Assembly (NCBI GenBank): GCA_963665595.2 | Contig: CAXXJK010000005.1 | Location: forward strand, 186,001 to 250,000 | DNA from: G963665595 sp963665595 | Lineage (GTDB): Bacteria > Actinomycetota > Coriobacteriia > Coriobacteriales > CADBOM01 | Length of the DNA stretch: 64,000 bases | Direction of reading: 5' to 3' | Part shown: positions 43,679-52,127 of the stretch, piece after piece | How the letters are laid out: every line of letters starts with the position of its first letter | Position numbering within the stretch: the first letter of the stretch is position 1 | The notes under the pieces: generated by a model | Told to the model about the DNA's origin: nothing | The model's database searches: none | Seen by the model: only the letters and a program-made list of their open reading frames with translations | Made by a program: the position numbers and the translations under genes

Positions 43679-44836
43679 TTAATACTCCCTGAATTCAAGA
43701 CGAGTCACTCCCATGGTGATGATATCGCCATGGTTCAGAGGCGCTTCAGTGATTCGTCGTCCATTGATCTTAGTGCCATTAGTAGAGCCAAGGTCGCGGA
43801 TAAACCAACGGCCGTCAGCGTTGAAGAAAATTTCGGCGTGAGAACGCGAAATATTGGAATCGCTGAGCTGAATGTCTGAAGAACTGTCTCGCCCGATGAT
43901 AAGACGTGCAGCGGTCAGTGGTACCAAGCGATTATCCTGCAAGTTCAAAAGTGAGGGAGCGGCGTTGCCTGCCTGTGCATACGATGAAGCGGCGGTGGCT
44001 GTCGCAGGAAAGACCGTAGCGGCCCCTGCAACGGCTCCCGCTCCCACCATACCCGCAGAGGCCGGAAAAGCTGCTGCGGGGGCACCGATGATAGGCGTTG
44101 GCATCGCAGCAGGCACTACCGGTAGTGGCTCTATGGGCAATCCGGCACCTGCCATAGCGTGAGCGGTGGAGCCGGGAAATTGTACAGTCTGAGGAATACG
44201 ATTCTGTTCATAGGGAAGAGGCTCGTCAGATAGTGGCGCTGCAAAGGGGTCCACCTCTTCGGCTGCCGTGGCATATATGTTTTGAGGGTACGCTTCAGCA
44301 CCATAAGGATTTTGCAGGGGAGGTTGATAAGGTGCGAAGCTATCGAATGGGGGAGTATTCAGAGGTGGAGTTTGGACTGGAAGAGGAGTTGCGGGTATGT
44401 TGTTGGCATCCACATTGTTCAGGCCATAATACTCAGCCTCTTCCTGACGGAGACTTTCAATAATAGGACCGGCTACGTTCTCGGCGACAACATCGAACTT
44501 CCCGCTCTTGAATCCATCTTGAGCAATAAAGCGCACCAATGGTCGGCAGTCAAATACCAGTCCAGCTTCTTCGGCGCGCCCTATCAGATAGGTCTCTATT
44601 TCAGCAGCCATGGTGGGATAAAAACCAAAAAGCCGCTTATCGTCATTTTTATTTACGAGGATGGTATAAAGTGTTGGCGCATATTGGCATCCAGCGCCTA
44701 CAAGTTTCTCTCGATTCATCATCTTCTCGGCTTTTTTAGCAATCTGTGCCGGCTCAATGGGGGATTTAAACACTGCTCCCGTGACGCTTTCTACGGCGTC
44801 GTCCATCTTACCTTCAAACCTTGAGAAGAAACCCAT
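43679..44836 (-). CDS. fhaA: DUF3662 and FHA-domain protein (FhaA)
   Basis: 385 residues from the ATG at 44836 (AAGGAG 5 bases upstream). Residues 1-130 are the DUF3662/FHA-N domain (FFSRFEGKMDDAVE, PIEPAQIAKKAEKMM, NREKLVGAGCQYAPTLYTI). A long Pro-, Ala- and Gln-rich linker follows to about residue 300. The C-terminal 90 residues are an FHA domain: IIGRDSSSDIQLSD, ISRSHAEIF and IRDLGSTNGTKINGRRI. It is a phosphothreonine-reading scaffold controlled by the operon kinases. Confidence 0.92.
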   Translation of the reverse strand: MGFFSRFEGKMDDAVESVTGAVFKSPIEPAQIAKKAEKMMNREKLVGAGCQYAPTLYTILVNKNDDKRLFGFYPTMAAEIETYLIGRAEEAGLVFDCRPLVRFIAQDGFKSGKFDVVAENVAGPIIESLRQEEAEYYGLNNVDANNIPATPLPVQTPPLNTPPFDSFAPYQPPLQNPYGAEAYPQNIYATAAEEVDPFAAPLSDEPLPYEQNRIPQTVQFPGSTAHAMAGAGLPIEPLPVVPAAMPTPIIGAPAAAFPASAGMVGAGAVAGAATVFPATATAASSYAQAGNAAPSLLNLQDNRLVPLTAARLIIGRDSSSDIQLSDSNISRSHAEIFFNADGRWFIRDLGSTNGTKINGRRITEAPLNHGDIITMGVTRLEFREY

Positions 44837-44911
44837 GCCAACTCCTTATCATATGCCTGTTATACGTTGCGCGTCTGTGGTGTCTCTCGACTTTAGTGTC
44901 CTGTCAATATA

Positions 44912-47131
44912 CTACCGTCGTCGTCTTTTTTGACCAGCCCGAGCCGGTTTATACAACCAACTCAGGACGAAAAAGACAATCAATGAGACTATCAGCGACA
45001 ACAGAGGCAAGTCCAAGAGGTTGTTGCCGCCCATGAGCATGACAACAAGTATCTGTGAAACAGCCAAAAGCACACAAGCAATCAAACCTGCACAAAATGA
45101 TGCCAGATTCCCCTTGCTTTTGGATAGTAGCGATACACAAACAGCAGATAAAACCCATGCTGCCACGACGATCCACGTGGCGGGATTTGAAAAGAACTGA
45201 AGGTATATACGCGCGAGATCATCCGTTCGCGTGATGAGTACGGTGCCGGTTTGAAATAAATGTGCGCTTACCATTGAGGTGTCTGGGACAAAAAATGATG
45301 CGATGGGTAGTAGCTGAGTGGTGAGGGGGGCAAAGACAAACATGACAAATACTCCGCTGGTTGCAGCTATGAGAGCCTCGCGCCTGCTGAGAAGATAACC
45401 CGCAATAAGCGGCTGGGCAAAGCCAAGAGAGAAAAGTCCCAGCAGGGGTGACAGCATACTGCAACAGACGAGCGTGCGCGAATGTCTTCCTATGACAATA
45501 AACCAGACAATAACCAGTATCGCAGCAATACATCCGAGAAGTATCCATCCATGCAAGATGAGACCAAGGCAGGCAGATAGCGCTCCGCAGATAAGCCCCG
45601 GAAGAGGAAGAAAACCTCCTAAGATGCCTATCAGAGCAGTGAGCACGAGTGCAAAGGTTAAGGGGAGAGAAAATAGACAGTCTGTTCCGAGCGCGCCGAG
45701 GCCCAGATAGACAAATAGTGCGCTTACAAATGCCGAAGTGATATGCAGAGCAACTTTTTCTCCGTGAGAGCTTATACAGTTGTTGGTTACCTCAAAAAAT
45801 GAACGGCGGTTACGTTTTCGCGCTTTGCGCTCATACGCATTATCTATTTTACGATGACGCCGTGCACTCTCTTTTTCTTGTTTATGTTGCGCTTTGGCTA
45901 TCTGTTTTTGTTCATGACGGAGATCTCGTGGGGAGCTAGTGTCTCGTTCAGGCTCGGTATCTTGTATATAGTGGACACGCCCGCGTGTATCCAGACGATA
46001 CGGGCTCCCATCTTCGTCAAGATAATAGGGCTCATCGTTTTCATCATAATAGAAGGGATCTCCGCTGTCATCGATATAGTACGGGTCGCCGTTGCCATCT
46101 TTATAGTAGGGAATCCCCTGACTATCGTGAAACATAGTTTCATCGATCGCTTCTTCATCGTCGAGATCTCCTTGGTAGGCCTGATCGTTTATCAGGAGAC
46201 CCTGTTCGTCATAATGCATGGCGCGCGGTGCTTGAGCGTCGGCGTTCATGTATTCTGCTACAAGCACGCGTAGTTTCTTTTTGCCCTGAGTTACGGTGCC
46301 CAAGGGTTTTTTCAACGCAGCAACAAAACGTTTGACCGTGGTATATCGTTCAGGGGGCTCAAGCGATAATGCTTGAAAAAGAATGTCATCTATTTCAGGC
46401 GAAAGTTCAGGATGTAAAGCAGAGGGTATCACCAGTTGACCGTGTTGAATTACCTCTGCTGATTCTTTGATGGTGCGTTGCTCAAAAGGATTCTCGCCGG
46501 TCAACATTTCATAGGTCACAGCGGCTAAAGCCCATTCGTCTGTTTGCTCAGTGACCGCTTCGCCCACCATCTGTTCGAGGGGCATGTAGCCGATAGAGCC
46601 TCCCTGCGCAATTTTTGAAGAGGCATGGGTGACAAATTCTGCGAGTCCGAAATCGGTTACTTTCACCATACCGGTTTGATCGATCATGATATTATCGGGT
46701 TTGATATCGAGATGAAGAACTTGGTTTGAGTGCGCGAAGGCGAGCGCATCGCCTACTCCAGAGATGACTGCTGTAACTACGTCGATATCAAGCAGGTCGG
46801 TTGCCTGCTCCATAATCTCACGCAATGAAAGGCCATCGAGATACTCCATGATGAGCAATGCCTCGTCACCAGCAACTTCAAAATCGTACACGGTGACAAT
46901 ATGCGGATTTTGCAACATTGCAGCGGTGCGCGCTTCGACGAGACCAGGCAACTCTTCTTCAACTATAGTCTGATGCTTGCCATAGAGCGCGGGCAGCTGC
47001 ATGCGCTTGATAGCGACTCGCCGTTGCATGCGGATATCCCACGCGAGATCTACAACCGAAAACCCACCGGAACCCAGCCGCTCGAGCAACTGGTAACGGT
47101 CAAGCAAAATGTCTTGCGATTTTACGGACAT
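44912..47131 (-). CDS. Ser/Thr protein kinase with acidic-aromatic repeat linker and polytopic membrane domain
   Basis: 739 residues. Kinase at about 12-275: G-loop LGSGGFSVV, catalytic Lys 42 (VAIKR), HLDIKPDN at 140-147 (the HRD Arg is replaced by Leu), and DFG at 160-162. Residues about 336-390 are four or five repeats of the pattern D-x-x-G-D-P-Y-Y with the form DSQGIPYY, GNGDPYY, DSGDPFYY, ENDEPYY, EDGSPYR. A basic segment (about 395-440) leads to a C-terminal domain with about eight membrane helices and a basic tail. It heads the fhaA-fhaB-pstP-SEDS/PBP-pknB operon, where other actinobacteria carry pknA. The membrane domain resembles no known family by eye. Confidence 0.85.
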   Translation of the reverse strand: MSVKSQDILLDRYQLLERLGSGGFSVVDLAWDIRMQRRVAIKRMQLPALYGKHQTIVEEELPGLVEARTAAMLQNPHIVTVYDFEVAGDEALLIMEYLDGLSLREIMEQATDLLDIDVVTAVISGVGDALAFAHSNQVLHLDIKPDNIMIDQTGMVKVTDFGLAEFVTHASSKIAQGGSIGYMPLEQMVGEAVTEQTDEWALAAVTYEMLTGENPFEQRTIKESAEVIQHGQLVIPSALHPELSPEIDDILFQALSLEPPERYTTVKRFVAALKKPLGTVTQGKKKLRVLVAEYMNADAQAPRAMHYDEQGLLINDQAYQGDLDDEEAIDETMFHDSQGIPYYKDGNGDPYYIDDSGDPFYYDENDEPYYLDEDGSPYRLDTRGRVHYIQDTEPERDTSSPRDLRHEQKQIAKAQHKQEKESARRHRKIDNAYERKARKRNRRSFFEVTNNCISSHGEKVALHITSAFVSALFVYLGLGALGTDCLFSLPLTFALVLTALIGILGGFLPLPGLICGALSACLGLILHGWILLGCIAAILVIVWFIVIGRHSRTLVCCSMLSPLLGLFSLGFAQPLIAGYLLSRREALIAATSGVFVMFVFAPLTTQLLPIASFFVPDTSMVSAHLFQTGTVLITRTDDLARIYLQFFSNPATWIVVAAWVLSAVCVSLLSKSKGNLASFCAGLIACVLLAVSQILVVMLMGGNNLLDLPLLSLIVSLIVFFVLSWLYKPARAGQKRRRR

Positions 47132-47330
47132 GCGGAAGACCTATTCTGTGTTTTAAGTACGTATGGTGTTCTGCATCTGATTACTCATCAGTATGGTTTG
47201 ATTTTATCACGACATATCATGCGCATCTACTCATCCCGTAATTGTGATGATTCTTGGATATTCTTGCCCAACTCATCGGGTGAGTGAAAATAAACGCAGG
47301 TCACGCGTGATAATTACCAGACCGATTCTT

Positions 47331-47417
47331 GCGGGCGTGGCGGAATTGGCAGACGCGCATGGTTCAGGTCCATGTGGGGGCAACCCCTTGGGAGTTCAAG
47401 TCTCCCCGCCCGCACCA
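47331..47417 (+). tRNA. tRNA-Leu (anticodon CAG)
   Basis: Acceptor GCGGGCG pairs with CGCCCGC, discriminator A and an encoded CCA (47415-47417). Anticodon stem CATGG/CCATG encloses TTCAGGT, anticodon CAG. A long variable arm (GTGGGGGCAACCCCTT) marks a type II tRNA. 87 bases with CCA. Confidence 0.95.
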
Positions 47418-47423
47418 TCAAAC

Positions 47424-48263
47424 CTATTTGCCTAAGCGTTTGAGCAGATAGGGAATCTCACTCTCAAAATCTACTCCATACCAATTGTGCGGGTCGTGTG
47501 ACAAGGTGGCCTTGATGCTTGCCACGGTGTAGTCTGCGGCGATGGCGAGCGACTCTTCAAGAGATTTATCATTCATCAGGGCACCGACGGTTGCCGAAGC
47601 AAAGACATCTCCTGTGCCGTGGAATTTGACATCAATATACTCGTCAAAGTAACTGAAGAACTGTTCGGTCGTGGTGTCATAGCCCATGATACCCAGTTTG
47701 TCGGGCTCAAGGCTTACGCCGGTGAGTACCACTTTTTTTGCACCCAGGCCGGTGAGTTGAATCAGAACGTCTTTTACGTAGTCTTCATCGTAGTCGTTGT
47801 CGACGTAGGGGATGTCTAACATGAATGCAGCCTCAGTGAGGTTGGGAACGATAATGTCAGCTTTTGAACATACACGCTCACCCATGGCACGCGCAAACTC
47901 AGGCGTAAACCCGGTATAGAGTTTTCCATAGTCGCCCATGGCAGGGTCTACGAAAATCAGGTTGTTTGCATTGCGATGAGCATCAAAGAAATCAGCTACA
48001 AGGCTCAGTTGCTCAAAGGATCCAAGATAACCGGTGTATATGGCATCAAAGACAAGATTCTCACGATGCCAATGATCGCTGATGGGTTGGATTTGATCAG
48101 TCAAATCGCAGAACGTGAATTCAGAAAATGCGGTGTGAGTTGAGAGTACTGCTGTGGGGACGATTCCACACTCAACGCCCATTGCTGAGATAATAGGCAG
48201 CGCAACGGTAAGCGAGCATTTTCCAACACAAGATACATCCTGGATACTGACAATTCTTTTCAT
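47424..48263 (-). CDS. pdxY: Pyridoxal/pyridoxamine kinase
   Basis: 279 residues from the ATG at 48263 (AAGGAG 8 bases upstream); the longer frame to 48437 is not used. A ribokinase-fold PdxY/PdxK-type enzyme: SIQDVSCVGKCSLTVALPI, GYLGSFEQL, VDPAMGDYGKLYTG, PNLTEAAFML and the ATP-site FHGTGDVFASA with the catalytic Asp. The HGTGD (not GAGD) version fits the PdxY branch. It probably recycles B6 vitamers, with pyridoxine and pyridoxamine as other substrates. It follows the surface-protein gene by about 65 bases on the same strand. Confidence 0.88.
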   Translation of the reverse strand: MKRIVSIQDVSCVGKCSLTVALPIISAMGVECGIVPTAVLSTHTAFSEFTFCDLTDQIQPISDHWHRENLVFDAIYTGYLGSFEQLSLVADFFDAHRNANNLIFVDPAMGDYGKLYTGFTPEFARAMGERVCSKADIIVPNLTEAAFMLDIPYVDNDYDEDYVKDVLIQLTGLGAKKVVLTGVSLEPDKLGIMGYDTTTEQFFSYFDEYIDVKFHGTGDVFASATVGALMNDKSLEESLAIAADYTVASIKATLSHDPHNWYGVDFESEIPYLLKRLGK

Positions 48264-48328
48264 ACACCATTCTCCTTGAGTAGACTGTTCCGGAGAGTAT
48301 ACTTCAAAACAGACTGATTTGGTATGTT

Positions 48329-51300
48329 TTAGATGGTATCTGGTATCCTTTTGGCAATATTTCTCTGTCGCTTTATAAAAATAATTCCACCGATAACAGT
48401 TATAACACCTATGCCGGTGAGCGCAAACAACCACCAAGGAAGTCCGCTATCTTGGGTATGGGGTAAGCCTTCCAGACGAATGGTACTTTCTTCTTCGTCA
48501 TAGCTAAAGGTATCGATCACGCGGGTTTCTACCTGCGCGCGGTCGTCATCATAGAGCCCGATACATTGTGCGGGGAGGGGAGCACTTTCATCGTTTTTGA
48601 TGTAGTTGCGCGTGATGTGACTGGTTACGGTATCGGGAATGACTACTTCGCTCTGCTCATTTGAGAGCGCCGTGCTGGCATAGACGAGGTATGACAGAGG
48701 TGCAGTGGTCGTAAAACTCTTTTCAACGCTCCCGTATTCCAAAAAAATGCTGGTAACGTATTCATCATCTGCTAGATTGAGCTCTCTGACTAAGAGATGC
48801 GTACGGGTTAAACAGGACAAGTTTTGCGTCCAGAGTTTATATCCGGTGGTAGGAATGCGATCACTTCCGTCCCCGAGAGTCATCGTTTGGTCTGAATCTT
48901 TGGACGCCCTTATGGTTTCGACTGGTGAGCTACTCGGGTATTCCTGCGCCTGATGAGTGTTCCTCACTCTATTCATAGCTGCGCTTGCGGCTGAATAGAC
49001 CACTGCATCATCGGTCTTGTTTGTACGGTACCAAAGGTTATAAACACCATCTGTATCATTGATGGTCTGTGGTGTGTAGAGGTCGGAAAGACGAATGCCA
49101 TAGGAGGTAAACCCGAACGTGTCTATAACGCTATATTGGTCAGCGCGCACGTTGGTGGTGCCATTGTCAAACGAAACATCATAGCGGTACTTTTCCTGGA
49201 CACCATCTTGCGTGTTGTTGTATGAGATAACTTGGTTTGCAAGCGATCTAAATGCCACAGAGGTAAGGCCGATGGTCTTTTCATAGACATGGCAGTTCAG
49301 ATTGATGGCGAGATTCTTCCATGTCTGCGTTTGTTTTTGTCGGGTATTATCTACAGTGAAATAATAGGACTGCGCTGAAGACTCCGTGCTTTCATTGCCG
49401 TATGCGTAGCTACGGTTTGGTTTTGTTTCAGTTACTCGATAGTAACCGAAGACAAGCCCGCCGAAGGAGCACACTCCGTTTTCATCGGTGATACCCGTGG
49501 CGCGCGTGTTCCATGAACCTGCAGTGTCCGCGCCGCCGCATTCGATGGGACGCGCGTACTCATTATTTGGGTTATTCCATTGATAGAGAGTGTACTCAGT
49601 TTCTGCGACAGCTTTACCTGTTTGTTGATCAACCTTATTGACCTCAATGCTGCGGTACCGGTAATCCACGAAGGTGAAGTATAGCTCCGGTGACGAATAG
49701 GTACTTGCGTCGACGGTAAAGTCGTAATAATCGTTTGCTCCACTATCATGCGGAAGCATCCATCCTTCGGGAGAGGAATCTGTTTGAACCGTCTCTTTGA
49801 CACGATAGGTTCCGAAAGAATCGATGAGAGAGGGGGCAAAGATGGCTCTACCCGTTGCGTCAGTAGAGACAGTGCCTATGGTACGCCAGTAGATACCCTG
49901 CGCGTCGACCATATACTGATCAGACAGAAGATCATTTGCTTGCGTGGCGCTGATCTGGCGATAGAGGGTGAATTGTGTGCCACCAATGGGTTCGGCGACG
50001 ATTGCGGCGGTGTCGCCACAAATTGCACAAATCAGGCAATTGTCGCGAGCACTGACCACGTAGTTGCCGCCACAGATGGTACAGATAAAGTCAGAATCCT
50101 GCAGACTGTCTCCGTCATATTTATAGACGATAAGCCCTATGTCTTGATAGTTTTTGAGCACATAGGTATTTGTGCCATTACCAACGGTGGCAACTATATA
50201 TTCTTTACCGTTACCCACTGATTGTGCCAGATTCATATACGATCCATCGGGATTCGTTTCATAGATGTGGTAGGTCCCCGCGGGGAGAACCGGAATAGTG
50301 CATGAACCATCGTTTCCCGTGACACCGCGGGCGACGACGGTTTTGTCATCAGGTGTCTTGAGTGTTATGAGGACACCAGAGAGTCCTTGCCCGGTATGAG
50401 CATCGATTTTTCTTAGAGTAAGGTTTGAGTAGTTAAGGTTATAGGTAGCGCTTGCTCTGGCTTCCACAGGATCATAACCGTAGATCATATCCTGAGCGCC
50501 CGTGTCCTGTGCTACCCAACAAAGATAGGTCTGCTTTGCTCGGTATTTGATGGATACTGTCAGAAGGGGTGTTGTCGAACTGCTGATACCATCGAGTGGT
50601 ATGTAGACAAAGAAATTCTGGCTTTCAACTGGAACGCCCAAGCGATTTCCGTTCTCATCGCCCACGTAGTACCCGGTAGCGTTTGAGATGTTTATCTCCG
50701 CATCGTAGATGGGCCAGTCTGTTCTATACCGATAGCTTCCGTACTGTACATAGTTAGTTCCTTGGATATTCATTAACGTACCCGTCGTATCACTTCCATC
50801 GATCTGCACGGACGGCAGTCCGGCGCATGCATGATCATAGATTGCCCGGGCTGCCGAGCGTACGTTGTTGCCACGTTCGTCTACGACGACTAGGCCATCA
50901 ATGCCAGGAAAATATGCGTGATATACGTTATAGGCATCGTCTGCGTTTGCTTCATAGACAGCCATTTGAGTGGCAACACGACATTCGATGTCAGAGAGTG
51001 AGTAGTCACCGGTGATGGACTGCACCATGGCAACAGAGGTGCTGGTGCCATCGTAACCAAAGAACAGCGTGTTTCGGGTGAGATTTGATAGATCGACCTG
51101 GGTGTAATCCCACCCTCCATCGGGAGATGCGCGCCCCGGGTCCATACAATAGGCAATGTGCCCATCGCTTGCGTTGTATATGTCTCGGGAGGTAAACCGT
51201 ACATTGCCCTCAAAATATATGGTTCCTATACGTTCGCAGGTAAAGGTTATCGCATCAGCACCAAGCGATTGTAGCGAGTGTCCTGTCCGAGAAAGCGTCT

Positions 51301-51544
51301 GGGCGATGACGACAGCGTCGACAGGTTTCCCTGTTCCAGAATCGGTGGAGTTTGGTGTGTGCTCTGCTGCATCAGTCTGAGAAACCCCGAACGCAAGGGC
51401 ACTTGAACCAGCGCACATGAGCAGGACACAGAGAGCTGCGACGACGATAAGGGAGGGCATGAAATGCCGAAATCGCGCTGACGCGTTTGAACGAGACGTT
51501 CGTTTGTCGTCTGAGGCAAACCGTATTGTTGTAGGTAAGGACAC
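48329..51544 (-). CDS. Large cell-surface protein: internal thioester domain, Cna-B repeats, C-terminal anchor
   Basis: 1071 residues from GTG at 51544 (AGGAG 9 bases upstream). N-terminal signal with a helix (MPSLIVVAALCVLLMCAGSS). Residues about 100-240 look like a thioester (TED) domain: Cys133 in AYCMDPGR and Gln193 in VATQMAVYEA, the usual Cys-Gln pair. Then Cna-B/SpaA-type beta domains (for example LRKIDAHTGQGLSG at 377 and IEVNKVDQQTGKA at 633). A Cys cluster, C488-x2-C491-x11-C503-x2-C506-x2-C509, lies in one of them. Near the C-terminus LPHTQ (1027-1031) precedes a membrane helix and a KRQRN tail. No LPXTG exactly. Expected role: covalent or strong adhesion to host tissue. Confidence 0.85.
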   Translation of the reverse strand: MSLPTTIRFASDDKRTSRSNASARFRHFMPSLIVVAALCVLLMCAGSSALAFGVSQTDAAEHTPNSTDSGTGKPVDAVVIAQTLSRTGHSLQSLGADAITFTCERIGTIYFEGNVRFTSRDIYNASDGHIAYCMDPGRASPDGGWDYTQVDLSNLTRNTLFFGYDGTSTSVAMVQSITGDYSLSDIECRVATQMAVYEANADDAYNVYHAYFPGIDGLVVVDERGNNVRSAARAIYDHACAGLPSVQIDGSDTTGTLMNIQGTNYVQYGSYRYRTDWPIYDAEINISNATGYYVGDENGNRLGVPVESQNFFVYIPLDGISSSTTPLLTVSIKYRAKQTYLCWVAQDTGAQDMIYGYDPVEARASATYNLNYSNLTLRKIDAHTGQGLSGVLITLKTPDDKTVVARGVTGNDGSCTIPVLPAGTYHIYETNPDGSYMNLAQSVGNGKEYIVATVGNGTNTYVLKNYQDIGLIVYKYDGDSLQDSDFICTICGGNYVVSARDNCLICAICGDTAAIVAEPIGGTQFTLYRQISATQANDLLSDQYMVDAQGIYWRTIGTVSTDATGRAIFAPSLIDSFGTYRVKETVQTDSSPEGWMLPHDSGANDYYDFTVDASTYSSPELYFTFVDYRYRSIEVNKVDQQTGKAVAETEYTLYQWNNPNNEYARPIECGGADTAGSWNTRATGITDENGVCSFGGLVFGYYRVTETKPNRSYAYGNESTESSAQSYYFTVDNTRQKQTQTWKNLAINLNCHVYEKTIGLTSVAFRSLANQVISYNNTQDGVQEKYRYDVSFDNGTTNVRADQYSVIDTFGFTSYGIRLSDLYTPQTINDTDGVYNLWYRTNKTDDAVVYSAASAAMNRVRNTHQAQEYPSSSPVETIRASKDSDQTMTLGDGSDRIPTTGYKLWTQNLSCLTRTHLLVRELNLADDEYVTSIFLEYGSVEKSFTTTAPLSYLVYASTALSNEQSEVVIPDTVTSHITRNYIKNDESAPLPAQCIGLYDDDRAQVETRVIDTFSYDEEESTIRLEGLPHTQDSGLPWWLFALTGIGVITVIGGIIFIKRQRNIAKRIPDTI

Positions 51545-51803
51545 CCGAATGCTCCTATCTTCTGCGAAACGTGGGTGCCTTTACTATAGAAGTGAATAAG
51601 AGCAAGTCAAGATTATAGTTTTCTTACAAAAGACCAAAGTGGTTCTAACGAAGAGATAAACTTTCTCGTAGCATCCGGTTTGCGGCGATAGCGCAATGCC
51701 GCTCGGACTTATGTAGTTGCCATGCAGATGAGTTTCAGACAGCTCCGCAGGCTTGTTTGCTTATAATAATCAGGCATGCATTGGAATGTGTCTGGGAGGA
51801 ATC

Positions 51804-52073
51804 ATGACCTATTCGTATCGACCCCGTGGCGTATGTTCTCGGAGTCTCACCTTTGAAATTGATGATGACAACACACTACATAATGTTGAGTTCATCGGTG
51901 GTTGTAACGGCAATCTCAAGGGCATTGCATATCTGGTGGAAGGTATGGATGTACAAGAGGTCATCGACAAACTAGGGGGCATCAACTGCGGTTATAAAAA
52001 TACCTCATGCCCCGACCAGCTTGCTGAGGCAATACGGGCTTGTCTCAATGCAGAGGCTGAGCCTCAGCAGTAG
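51804..52073 (+). CDS. TSCPD-domain protein
   Basis: 89 residues from ATG 51804 (GGGAGG 4-5 bases upstream); the frame back to 51753 has no ribosome site. The protein is one TSCPD domain: CSRSLTFEIDDDNTLHNVEF, GGCNGNLKGIAYL, and CGYKNTSCPDQLAEAI, with the conserved cysteines. The domain is also found at the end of class II ribonucleotide reductases and in stand-alone proteins like this (TIGR03905 type). Its role is not established. It is divergent from the surface-protein gene. Confidence 0.85.
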   Translation: MTYSYRPRGVCSRSLTFEIDDDNTLHNVEFIGGCNGNLKGIAYLVEGMDVQEVIDKLGGINCGYKNTSCPDQLAEAIRACLNAEAEPQQ

Positions 52074-52127
52074 TCAAGATGCGTTGCCGTTAGATATCTA
52101 TTTTGTCGAGGTGAGTGCGCGGCGCGC

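Noticed and set aside
43262..44836. fhaA and fhaB as one broken gene
   Set aside because: Each has its own FHA domain, start and ribosome site, and FhaB has its own membrane helix. Two adjacent FHA genes are the normal actinobacterial order.
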